DNA of 64,000 nt from Catellatospora bangladeshensis. Its GTDB lineage: Bacteria; Actinomycetota; Actinomycetes; Mycobacteriales; Micromonosporaceae. The notes under the pieces were generated by a model. The model made no database searches, was not told the origin of the DNA, and saw nothing but the letters and a program-made list of their open reading frames with translations. The stretch spans positions 1 to 64,000 of the forward strand of contig NZ_BONF01000054.1 in assembly GCF_016862575.1 (NCBI RefSeq). The letters are read 5' to 3'. Positions within the stretch are counted from its first letter, which is position 1. Each line of letters begins with the position of its first letter. This document shows, piece after piece, positions 35,132 through 43,453 of the stretch. The position numbers were made by a program, and so were the translations under genes.

Positions 35132-36181
35132 CTAGCGGTCGCTCGTGAGCGGATCGCACTCGGCCAGCAGGGCTCGCACGTACGCCGCAGCAACAAAGGA
35201 TGCGTAAGGCCGCCAGGTCCCGTCTGTGCGGCTGTCGCCGTAGTCGCTGACGCCGCGCACTACGAACCATTCCAGGCCGTTGAGGAAGCCCGCCTTGCCG
35301 ATCCCCCGACCCTCCATCTCGAAGGCGAGCAGGTTGTGCTTCTCCGCCAGGTCGTCTCGTACCGCGGCGTCGCGCAGGGACCGGTCGGCGCTGCCGATGA
35401 GGCCGTAATGCACCTTCGGAAACCCGGGCCGGTGCCCTGTGGCCACGGGGTCCGGATGGATCAGTGTTCTCCCCGACTCGTCGGTTGCGCGCAGCACATC
35501 CGTGGCTTCGGCGGGCCTTCCGAAGTCGGTGAGATCAGGTCGTGCGGTCAAGGCGAGCAGGTCCTCCCACGGCCGATGTCCGCGCATCGACCTGGCTCTC
35601 AGCCGCCGCGATGCGCCAGCTAGCGCCGGAGACGGCTGGGGGAAACCGCCGCGCAGCCGCACCCCGTCCGGCCGCACATCGACGTGGTCGTAGTCGACCA
35701 CGCCCCACTCCGCCACGACGATGTCGCCCAGCCGGACGTGATGCGACGGTCTTGCCGGAGCCGGAACTCCGGCGGCGATCCCTACCATGACGACGTGGCG
35801 TACCTCTGGAAAGCTGCGCCGCAGGTTGGTGCAGGCCGTTGCGGCCGCGTCGTTACCCGCCTGCGGAAGCATCGTGAGAACCACGACGTGCGGCTGCCCG
35901 GGTAGGCGGCTGGGCATGGATCCGCGCTCGTAGGCGGCGTTGTCGCCAGCGACGCCTGGTAGCGGTGTGATGTCCTCGATGAGTGCCTGCACCGCCGACA
36001 ACTCCTCCGGCAGTGCCGTGATAAGGCCGACCGTGGGGCCTATCGAGCTCTGCCCAGTCCGCGGGCCGGTGGTCCGCCCTTCGGCCCCGGGCTGGACACC
36101 ATGGTAGATGTTGCCCGTCCCGAGATGCGATCCCCGGAGATCGTTGGGGCCGTGGAAGACGTTGGACGGCCGGTCGGTCAC
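35132..36181 (-). CDS. Nucleoside phosphorylase/MTAN-fold effector with N-terminal amyloid-like motif
   Basis: The 349-residue product starts at GTG with GGGAG six bases upstream; the GTGA overlaps the stop of the membrane-protein gene. Residues 7-30 form a Gly/His/Asn-rich motif (core GSHLGTGNIYHG). From about residue 50 comes a PNP/UDP-phosphorylase fold: VGLITALPEELSAV, VVMVGIAAGVP, LGDIVVAEWGVVDYD, LLAFEMEGRGIGKAG and VVRGVSDYGDS, where the last Asp is the usual catalytic acid. Such domains serve as nucleosidase effectors in bacterial NLR-linked and other abortive defence systems. The adjacent upstream gene encodes a protein ending in a matching motif. Confidence 0.82.
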   Translation of the reverse strand: MTDRPSNVFHGPNDLRGSHLGTGNIYHGVQPGAEGRTTGPRTGQSSIGPTVGLITALPEELSAVQALIEDITPLPGVAGDNAAYERGSMPSRLPGQPHVVVLTMLPQAGNDAAATACTNLRRSFPEVRHVVMVGIAAGVPAPARPSHHVRLGDIVVAEWGVVDYDHVDVRPDGVRLRGGFPQPSPALAGASRRLRARSMRGHRPWEDLLALTARPDLTDFGRPAEATDVLRATDESGRTLIHPDPVATGHRPGFPKVHYGLIGSADRSLRDAAVRDDLAEKHNLLAFEMEGRGIGKAGFLNGLEWFVVRGVSDYGDSRTDGTWRPYASFVAAAYVRALLAECDPLTSDR

Positions 36182-37983
36182 TGCTGGCTCCCGCCTGTCG
36201 GCGCCTGCTGGGAATAGTGGACGTCGCCGCTACCGAAGTGTGCGCCCTGCGCGTTGGTCGGCCCGACGAACAGGTTGCCGGTGTGGTTGAGGACCGTCGT
36301 CGCCCGATTGACGTACTCGTCGGTATCGAAGCCCATGTCATCGAGGAAGTCGAGTACCGCCGCGAGCAGACGGCGTTCGAGGACCTTCCAGTGACGCTTC
36401 ACATCGTGCATCTGGAAGTAGTTGACCGCCCGTGCCGCCTGGCGGTTGAGTCGGTCGGCCTCGCGCACGGCCCGGAGTGCCGCCCGCTCGGTTGCCGCGT
36501 CGGCCTCCACGATCAGGAGCACGTCCCGCTGGTGGTGGCTTACCATGTCCTTTGGCTGCCGCGCCGCGATCGCGGCCACGTACCGGGAAATGGCGCCGTC
36601 CTCACGGACACTGAACCGGGTGCCGCTGCGCCGGCTGTCGTCACGCGGTCCGGTCCTGCCCAGGCTCACCAAAGTCCGGAATGCGTAGGGCACGGCGGAC
36701 CACAGGTCGCCCGGGACGCGCTGAATCTCGTCAGGCAGGTTGCCGAGTCGCCGCAGCGCCAGGCGCGTGTGCGACCAGACCGCGCGCCAACCGTGGCCCA
36801 CGCTCAGGTGGAAGTCCGGGCGGGTCGGCAGCAGCGCCCAGACCGAGAATTCCAGGTATAGCGTCCGGCCCTGCAGCGAGGCGGTGACGAAGACCGAGGT
36901 CACCGTCTCGCCGCCCCACCCTTCGACGACGCAGGCGAGGTAGTGGCGTGCTGGGCCGGTGGGGTCGGCGCGGGCTGCAGCGATGGCGTCATCGACGATC
37001 GGCGAGATCCCGTCCGCTGCGGACTCGACCACGTATAACCGGTCGTTGACGACGAGGCCGGGCAGCTTCGTCTCGTCCACCGGCCAGTAGTCTGGGATCA
37101 GGATCTCATCGACCTCGGCGCGCAGGCCCTCCAGTTCGGCACGGATCCGCCGCATCAGCTCCTCGCTACCGAACGGCAGGAACTCCTCCTCGCGCTCGGC
37201 TTCTGAAAGGCGCTGCGTAGTACCGGAAAGGTCATCCTGGCGCTTGATCAGTCGCAGTGGGAACGCCCACGTTGCGATCTCCTCGCCGCTGCCAACGAAC
37301 GGCCGATACCCGGAGTAGAACGTGATCCGGCTACGCTGCGCCTCCTGCAGGTACGTCATGCGCCGGTTGAGGCGGCGTGCCGGAGCCGCGTCCTCCTCCA
37401 TGAGCATATGCAGGGCGGCCTGCCGCATCGCGGCGCCGATCAGGACGGCGATAGTGGCTGCCACGATGACCAGGACGGCCGATGACGCCACATCGACCAG
37501 AGCGGTCGCTTCCTTCCCGGGCTGCCAGACCGCTGCCACCGCGCTCCCGCCAAGCGCGACAAACAGCGCCAGAAGGACCACCGCTGTGGTCACGAGTGAC
37601 TTCATCGCGACGACTGACAGCCGTACCCGGAATCCAACGAGATCGCCCCAGCCCGGTCGGTCCCGCAGGTAGCGGCCAAAGTCCACGGCGATGAGGCGTA
37701 GCTGGTGCAGGATGTGCCAAATCATGATCATTCCACCGGCCAGCACTACCACCACTGGCGCGGCCCCTATGAGCAGGATCGCGCCTACCAGTACCACGTG
37801 CTGGGCTGAGTCGATCAGCCAGGCGCGACGCGCGTGCAGGGCTACCTGTGCGACGTCGAAGCCAAAGGAGGGGGCGACGTGGCGGGAGCGGTCCGCGTAC
37901 GCGTCCAGCAGCACCCGCTGCGCGAACCTGCTGTCAAGGTAGACACCGGCACACAGGTTCCTGGTGCTCGCGCTGAGCTTCAC
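36178..37983 (-). CDS. Multi-pass membrane protein with C-terminal amyloid-like motif; partner of the nucleosidase
   Basis: The 601-residue product starts at GTG with GGAGG five bases upstream. Hydrophobic segments cluster in residues ~55-210 (VVLVGAILLIGAAPVVVVLA; SLVTTAVVLLALFVALGGSA; SSAVLVIVAATIAVLIGAA). A large cytosolic part follows with no recognised family (SGYRPFVGSGEEIATWAFPL; YLACVVEGWGGETVTSVFVT; NYFQMHDVKRHWKVLERRLL). Residues 570-593 (core GAHFGSGDVHYS) match the N-terminal motif of the nucleosidase gene, which it overlaps by four bases. I infer a membrane sensor that recruits or nucleates the nucleosidase. Confidence 0.7.
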   Translation of the reverse strand: MKLSASTRNLCAGVYLDSRFAQRVLLDAYADRSRHVAPSFGFDVAQVALHARRAWLIDSAQHVVLVGAILLIGAAPVVVVLAGGMIMIWHILHQLRLIAVDFGRYLRDRPGWGDLVGFRVRLSVVAMKSLVTTAVVLLALFVALGGSAVAAVWQPGKEATALVDVASSAVLVIVAATIAVLIGAAMRQAALHMLMEEDAAPARRLNRRMTYLQEAQRSRITFYSGYRPFVGSGEEIATWAFPLRLIKRQDDLSGTTQRLSEAEREEEFLPFGSEELMRRIRAELEGLRAEVDEILIPDYWPVDETKLPGLVVNDRLYVVESAADGISPIVDDAIAAARADPTGPARHYLACVVEGWGGETVTSVFVTASLQGRTLYLEFSVWALLPTRPDFHLSVGHGWRAVWSHTRLALRRLGNLPDEIQRVPGDLWSAVPYAFRTLVSLGRTGPRDDSRRSGTRFSVREDGAISRYVAAIAARQPKDMVSHHQRDVLLIVEADAATERAALRAVREADRLNRQAARAVNYFQMHDVKRHWKVLERRLLAAVLDFLDDMGFDTDEYVNRATTVLNHTGNLFVGPTNAQGAHFGSGDVHYSQQAPTGGSQQ

Positions 37984-38263
37984 CGTGCCTCCGGACCTCG
38001 GATGACACCCCGAACGTGAGGGATAGGTGTCCGACGGTAGCCGAAGAGCGGAGAGCTGTCAGTCCTCACCGCACGAACCCGACCGATCGTCCGAACTCGA
38101 TTCGCTCATTCGCTCGTTCGCTCAGGCGGCCAGGATCCGTTGGGCGGCAACGACATGGACGTTCCCGCGAAATGCCGCCAGGCGCTGCAAGGGCGTCGGC
38201 GCGCCTACTCGTCGGCGTCAGGACCGCAGCGGTACGGCGAAGCTGCCTCTGTGATGGCTCGTG
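37984..38263. other. Divergent spacer, no gene seen
   Basis: This is the promoter side of the membrane-protein gene. It contains short repeats of the type TTCGCTCATTCGCTCGTTCG around 38100-38123. No reading frame with family-like sequence is present. Confidence 0.3.
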
Positions 38264-38485
38264 TGGAGTGCCCGATGCGGGGGCTACGTGGGCATCCAGG
38301 GCAAGCCGCGCAAGCTCGGGCACCGCGTCAGCGGCACTATGATCCAATGGCTGCTGCGGATCCGGCGTCTTCCGCCTGCGCCGCAGCGGTTACAGGTTAC
38401 GTGCCGGGACTTCCTGCGGACCCAGGCGGGCACCATCTTGACCTGCGACCTCTTGCAGCGGCAGTCGTACACCTCGGCAACCTGA
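38264..38485 (+). pseudogene. Fragment of an IS3-like/integrase-core transposase
   Basis: About 70 residues read as an rve-type transposase piece: GGYVGIQGKPRKLGHRVSG, then RRLPPAPQRLQVTCRDFLRT and QAGTILTCDLL, which parallels the usual GYRRIQGELRKLGHRVS / PPAPQR / WRQFLRTQA / ILACDFF. The second part of the catalytic domain is absent and a stop follows, so it is a relic just upstream of the Qat operon. Confidence 0.65.
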
Positions 38486-38621
38486 CCGCACTGCCCGAAC
38501 GCCGCGATGCTCGATATCGGCCAGCCATGTGGCTGTGGAGGACGGCCGGTGGCGACAAGGACCTCGTCCACTACAATACCGTGTCCTCGTCGGTGCGTTG
38601 AGTGATCATGTTGGAGTGCGG

Positions 38622-40400
38622 GTGACCAATCCTGGGCCTCAGGCCAGCTTCGCCGCGCCCCTGTTCGACGACAACCCGGCCATCCTCGACCTGCTCGGGT
38701 TCGACGCGGTGGCCGAGGTAGTGGCCAGAGTCGTCACTGCAGGTGGTCTGGACCCGGTAACGGTGGGCATCCACAGCGCCTGGGGTGGAGGGAAGTCCAC
38801 CGCGCTGAATCTCATTGCCGGTCGCCTCGGCCGCGAGGGCCACGTGGTCGTGGTCCGGATCGACCCGTGGGAGTTCGAGAACGCCGAGGACCTGCGCGGT
38901 ACTTTGATCACCCAGGTCCTAGACGAGTTGCAGAGCCGCGTCGAGTCCACTACAACGGAGCCGTCGAAGCGGGAACGGCTGGTGGCCCGTCTCGGTGATC
39001 TGCGGCGGCGCATCGCCTGGGGGCGCGTGGCCCAGGTGCTGGTGTCGAGTGCGGTGACCCTTTCGCCCAACTTCGATGGGCTGATTGAAGCGCTGACGCC
39101 CAAGCCGAAACAGGTGGAGTCCGAAGCGGGCACGGCTGGCGCTCAAGGTATGGCGGGCTTCCGGGAGGCTTTTGAGGCGCTGATGGGCGAAGTTGACGGC
39201 ATCCAGAAAGTGGTCGTGCTCGTCGACGATCTTGATCGCTGTCTGCCACCGACGATCATGGCGACTCTTGAAGCGATCAAGCTGTTCTTGTCGGTGCGGC
39301 GGATGGCGTTCGTGCTGGCCGCCGATGAGGACCTGATCCGTGAGGCGATCGGCGTCCACCTGGAGGGCGCGGCCAAGGGCGGGTTCGCCAAGCTGTACAC
39401 CGAGAAAATCATCCAGCTTCCGATCTCTCTGCCGGTGTTGTCGGTCGAGCAGGCGGAGGCCTACGTCGCGTTGCTGCTGTGCAAGAACGCTGGGCAGCTC
39501 ACCACGCAGGCGTTCCAGGACGTCATCGACGCAGCGCGCCAGCGCCGGCTGGAGGGCAGAGCGCCGTACGTCGTCGCTGGCGAGAACGGATCCGACGGGC
39601 CGTCGGGCGAACACCTTGTGCTGGCGGCACGTATCGCTGAAGGACTCGGCGCTGACGTGTGGCGTAGCCCTCGGGCGATCAAGCGGTTCCTCAACGCGTT
39701 CGCCGTCCGCGAGCACCTCGCTCGTGCCGGCGGCGCAGAGCTGGAGCTTGAGGTCCTGCTCAAGTTGTACCTGCTGGAGATCAGACACCTGGAGGAATTC
39801 CGCCTGCTGAGCCAGAAGCCGTCCGCAGAACGCAACACGCTGATCGCTGACTGGGAGCGCTGGGCCGACGGCGACGGCGATCGACCGCAGGGTGTGCGCG
39901 AGGAGACAAAAGCGTGGGCACGCAGCAAGCCGTCACTCACGGGACTCGAGGCGCAGGTCGAGCGGTACCTAAGCGTCGCGGCGACGCTGCTGAGTGATGT
40001 CCGCTTCGGCGGCGCGGTCACCGGAGCGCTCATACGGATCATCGAGGCTCTGGCCGACGCCTCCGAGGCGACGCGTGGTGCGGCAGTACAGGAGCTGAAA
40101 GAGTTGGAGCTGGCCGACCGGCAGATCGTGGTCCAAGGCCTGGGCGACCAGCTGACCCGACTGGCGGATCCCGAGCCGGTGATCGCGTCGCTCGCCACGG
40201 TCAGCCAGGCTGACCCCGATTTGGCCGACATGGCGAGCCGGGCACTGAGCCAGCCGGCGGTGGTCGGGCGGCTGGAGCCCCACCACGTCGTGTACCTCGC
40301 TGGGTTCGAGCAGGTGCTACGGGTGATCGTCGCCACCAAGGGGCTGGATGCCGACGTCGTGGAAGCGGCGCGTGCTGAGCTCGCCGAGCCGCTGCGGTAA
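38622..40400 (+). CDS. qatA: QatA, KAP-family P-loop ATPase
   Basis: I start at GTG 38622 (MTNPGPQASFAAP) because TTGGAG lies six bases upstream; the open frame extends further back without a site. The 592-residue product is a KAP NTPase: Walker A HSAWGGGKST at residues 51-60, the DPWEFEN motif typical of KAP proteins, and Walker B KVVVLVDDLDRC followed by MATLEAIKLFLSV. A hydrophobic stretch near residue 135-145 may be the inserted membrane segment of this family. It heads a four-gene operon matching QatABCD, an antiphage system of known effect but unclear mechanism. Its stop overlaps the qatB start (TAATG). Confidence 0.92.
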   Translation: MTNPGPQASFAAPLFDDNPAILDLLGFDAVAEVVARVVTAGGLDPVTVGIHSAWGGGKSTALNLIAGRLGREGHVVVVRIDPWEFENAEDLRGTLITQVLDELQSRVESTTTEPSKRERLVARLGDLRRRIAWGRVAQVLVSSAVTLSPNFDGLIEALTPKPKQVESEAGTAGAQGMAGFREAFEALMGEVDGIQKVVVLVDDLDRCLPPTIMATLEAIKLFLSVRRMAFVLAADEDLIREAIGVHLEGAAKGGFAKLYTEKIIQLPISLPVLSVEQAEAYVALLLCKNAGQLTTQAFQDVIDAARQRRLEGRAPYVVAGENGSDGPSGEHLVLAARIAEGLGADVWRSPRAIKRFLNAFAVREHLARAGGAELELEVLLKLYLLEIRHLEEFRLLSQKPSAERNTLIADWERWADGDGDRPQGVREETKAWARSKPSLTGLEAQVERYLSVAATLLSDVRFGGAVTGALIRIIEALADASEATRGAAVQELKELELADRQIVVQGLGDQLTRLADPEPVIASLATVSQADPDLADMASRALSQPAVVGRLEPHHVVYLAGFEQVLRVIVATKGLDADVVEAARAELAEPLR

Positions 40401-41182
40401 TGGGCACCTCCGGCGCGTATGGCGGCAGCGGCTCCCAAACCTGGGACGCAGCCCATGAAGCGTACGGGGACGCCGCCGCAGCGGACGGGACGGGCCCGTC
40501 GGATGCGCAGGTTCAGGCGTTTGTCAATGCGTTCATGCAGGCCCTGGCGAAGAACTCCGGACCGGTGCCAGGACCGTCGTCGTACCCGCTCGCCTCGCTG
40601 CGCCCCCAGCGGGCCGGCGGCGGCGGGGGATCGAGCAGTTCGGCTGGCGGAGGAGGCGAACGCAACCTCGGCCGGCAGACCGCCCGTGGAGCCGCCGCGG
40701 TCGCCGGAGCTTCCGCACTGCGCACCGGCGACCGGGCGACACTCGCTGAACTCGGTCTCGACCTGAACCATCTCGACAGCCTGCCCTCGCCCCGGGCCAA
40801 ATGCGCATACATCGTCGACACCCTGCTCGGGGCCCCAAGCCACCCCGACGAGGTGGCGCTGCGTGCCGCGACGTTGCGCACCATGGTGGAGATCCAGAAG
40901 GCTAAGGAGGCGCTAACCGCCGCTCAGCAGCTGGAGCTGTTCCTCCAGCACCTAGCCTACGAGCAGGTGCTCGTCGAACTGACATCGCAGCGGCGCACCG
41001 ACCACATCACGCCACAGCGCGCGAAGGAGATCGAGGACAAGGCCAAGAAATACCTACGCGCGAGCGTGTCGGCGATGCGGCTACCGAAGATTGCGAAGCT
41101 GGCCGCACAAACCTTCGTCGCGTCCGCTACAACGCTCGCACACAAGGTGTTTACGGTCTTCCGGATCCGAGACGAGCGATGA
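40400..41182 (+). CDS. qatB: QatB
   Basis: The 260-residue product starts MGTSGAYGGSGSQTWDAAHE, the usual opening of QatB proteins. A low-complexity Gly/Ser stretch (AGGGGGSSSSAGGGGERN) precedes a helical domain (RTMVEIQKAKEALTAAQQLE, and PQRAKEIEDKAKKYLRASVS). Its biochemical role is unknown. It is coupled by a one-base overlap to qatA and by ATGA to qatC. Confidence 0.88.
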   Translation: MGTSGAYGGSGSQTWDAAHEAYGDAAAADGTGPSDAQVQAFVNAFMQALAKNSGPVPGPSSYPLASLRPQRAGGGGGSSSSAGGGGERNLGRQTARGAAAVAGASALRTGDRATLAELGLDLNHLDSLPSPRAKCAYIVDTLLGAPSHPDEVALRAATLRTMVEIQKAKEALTAAQQLELFLQHLAYEQVLVELTSQRRTDHITPQRAKEIEDKAKKYLRASVSAMRLPKIAKLAAQTFVASATTLAHKVFTVFRIRDER

Positions 41183-42450
41183 ACATTCTCGAACTGCTGC
41201 CAGACGGCTCACCGGCCACCCAACCCGACGCGGTCATCTACCCATGGCCCGCCACGCCCGGCCGCTCGGCCGCAGTGCACACAGAAATCGGCTGGTCGAT
41301 GACAGAACTCGGACCGGCCGCGCCAGCAGCCAAAGACCTGTTGCGCATCGTTGCCGCCGCCTACCTGGCCGACCGGACCGTCTCGCGTCCACAGCTGGCC
41401 ATGCACCGCGACATGCACATCATCGTCCACCTCGAGCAGCCGGAGACCTGGACGCAAGAATCCCTGGACCGGATAGCGGACCTGCTGCACTGGCTGTCCG
41501 GCGACACCTGGCGCATTGACATCGTTCCTGCGCAACCGGCGACCGCGCACACCCGGCCCGACGCCCTCCCTGCACCAGTCGAAACCGTCAGCCTGCTCTC
41601 CGGCGGCCTCGACTCGTTGTGCGGTGCCCTGCTGCACCTTGACGACGCTGCCACAACCGTCTTCCTCGGTCACCGCGACAGCTCCACCGCCGTGCGCCGA
41701 GCGCAGGACACGATCAAGGTTGCACTGCGCCAGCGCCAATCGGACAGCACCTACCTCCGATTCGCATTCAGGCCGATCACCACACGGCGCGAGTCGACAC
41801 CCCGCACCCGCTCCCTGCTGTTCATGGCCATGGCCGCCGCGGTCGCATCCGGCCACGACGCCACTCGCATTCTTGTACCGGAGAACGGATTCACGAGCAT
41901 TAACCCGCCTCTGGAACCGTCACGCGGCGGTCCGCTGACCACCAGGTCGACCCATCCGTGGACCTTCTACACCCTGCAGCAGCTGCTCGACTCGCTACCG
42001 CTGAATGGCATAACCATCACCAACCCTTACGCCACGATGACCAAAGGTGAGCTTGTCGCCGAAGCGCTGCGCCCCGACTCCGCCGACGACTTGCGCTTGG
42101 CCGCAGCCACACTGTCCTGTGCTAAGCCCAACGCCGGACGCCTGCCCGGAGGCAACCCCAACCTCAACTGCGGCCTTTGCATAGCGTGCCTCGTCCGCCG
42201 CAGCTCCTTCATCGCCGCGCAGCTGCCCGACGAGACAGAATACCTGGTCGACGTGCTCACCGAACCGACACGCGAACGGCTGATGCATCTACGGCGCCAC
42301 GACATCGCTGCCTGGTCTTACGCTACCAGCGCCGGCTTCGATGAGTACCGCGTCATCGCCTCCGGACTGTGGCCCCCGCAGACCGATTTCGACGCAGTAC
42401 TCGCGCTCTGCGACCGAGGGCTGGAGGAACTTGCCCGTGTCACTATCTGA
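41179..42450 (+). CDS. qatC: QatC, QueC-like PP-loop protein
   Basis: The 423-residue product has the PP-loop SGGLDS in TVSLLSGGLDSLCGALLHLD and a C-terminal zinc-type cluster (LSCAKPN, then NLNCGLCIACLVRRSSF). This is the 7-cyano-7-deazaguanine synthase (QueC) fold, extended at the N-terminus by ~130 residues as in Qat systems. It probably adenylates a substrate, perhaps modifying a protein or nucleobase. No other queuosine genes are nearby, which fits a defence rather than tRNA-modification role. It overlaps qatD by 14 bases. Confidence 0.92.
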   Translation: MNILELLPDGSPATQPDAVIYPWPATPGRSAAVHTEIGWSMTELGPAAPAAKDLLRIVAAAYLADRTVSRPQLAMHRDMHIIVHLEQPETWTQESLDRIADLLHWLSGDTWRIDIVPAQPATAHTRPDALPAPVETVSLLSGGLDSLCGALLHLDDAATTVFLGHRDSSTAVRRAQDTIKVALRQRQSDSTYLRFAFRPITTRRESTPRTRSLLFMAMAAAVASGHDATRILVPENGFTSINPPLEPSRGGPLTTRSTHPWTFYTLQQLLDSLPLNGITITNPYATMTKGELVAEALRPDSADDLRLAAATLSCAKPNAGRLPGGNPNLNCGLCIACLVRRSSFIAAQLPDETEYLVDVLTEPTRERLMHLRRHDIAAWSYATSAGFDEYRVIASGLWPPQTDFDAVLALCDRGLEELARVTI

Positions 42451-43195
42451 CCTTCCGGCGCTGGACTGCCACGCCCACATCGCACCCGATGTAACCGCTG
42501 CTCAGGTCAGAGCACTCAACGGCGGCATCATCTTCGCGATGACCCGCAGCCCAGCGGAAGCCGCCGCAGCCGCACGTCGAAACGACGCCACGATTCTCTG
42601 GGGCTACGGCGCCCATCCGGGCGTCGCAGCGGCAGTCGCCGCCGTCACCGAAGACAGCGTCAGACGAGGCGTTGAACAGCACACCATCGTCGGCGAAATC
42701 GGCCTCGACCGAAAGACCGCATTAGCGCCACAGCTAGCTGCGCTTGACATGATCCTCAAAGTCTGCGCCGACCAGCCACGCTTGCTGTCTTTACACAGCA
42801 CCGGACGTACCAGCGAGTTGCTCGACGCGCTCACCCGCCGCCCACAGACCGGCGCGATCCTGCACTGGTTCAACGGCACCCGCGACGAAATCGAACGTGC
42901 CGCCGCTCTGGGCTGCTACTTCTCCGTCAACGCAGCCATGTCCGACGAACGACTCGCATGGATCCCTTGTGACCGTCTGCTGCCCGAGACCGACTTTCCG
43001 AGCAGCCGACGCACCACACGCGCTGGCATGCCAGGCGACATCGCTGCCCTCGAGCAGCGTATGTCCGCACTGCTGAACCAACCGGCACCTACCATCCGCG
43101 AACTGTGGTATCGCAACCTCGCCACGCTGGCGAAGCGAACCGGTGTCATCTCTCAGGTGCCGCCTACGCTCCGCGAACTTCTTGAGGGCGTCTGA
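42437..43195 (+). CDS. qatD: QatD, TatD-like metal-dependent DNase
   Basis: I start at GTG 42437 with GGAGG at 42423-42427; the frame upstream lies inside qatC and is not coding. The 252-residue product has TatD metal ligands: LDCHAHIAPD, VGEIGLDRK, LLSLHSTGRTSE, ILHWFNG and LLPETDFPSS. TatD proteins are metal-dependent DNases and here provide the nuclease arm of the Qat system. It is the last gene of the operon. The following 258 bases show nothing I can name. Confidence 0.9.
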   Translation: MSLSDLPALDCHAHIAPDVTAAQVRALNGGIIFAMTRSPAEAAAAARRNDATILWGYGAHPGVAAAVAAVTEDSVRRGVEQHTIVGEIGLDRKTALAPQLAALDMILKVCADQPRLLSLHSTGRTSELLDALTRRPQTGAILHWFNGTRDEIERAAALGCYFSVNAAMSDERLAWIPCDRLLPETDFPSSRRTTRAGMPGDIAALEQRMSALLNQPAPTIRELWYRNLATLAKRTGVISQVPPTLRELLEGV

Positions 43196-43453
43196 CTGCC
43201 GCCTCAGGTCTACCAGGGCAGCTGGATAAGAAATGGTGGCACGAGGACCGTGGTCAGTGCTGCCCTGGTGACGATGATCTGGCGCTGTGTCGGTAGCGTC
43301 GGAGCGCTGTATGACCATCAGGAGCTCACCGATCACGGCGGCCGGGCGCATCATCACCGCTGGACGTGCCGAGCCACGACCGCGAGGTCTACCCCGGCAA
43401 CCTATAACGATGACTGTCGGTAGGGACGACGACCTCCCGGCAACTTGATCTGG

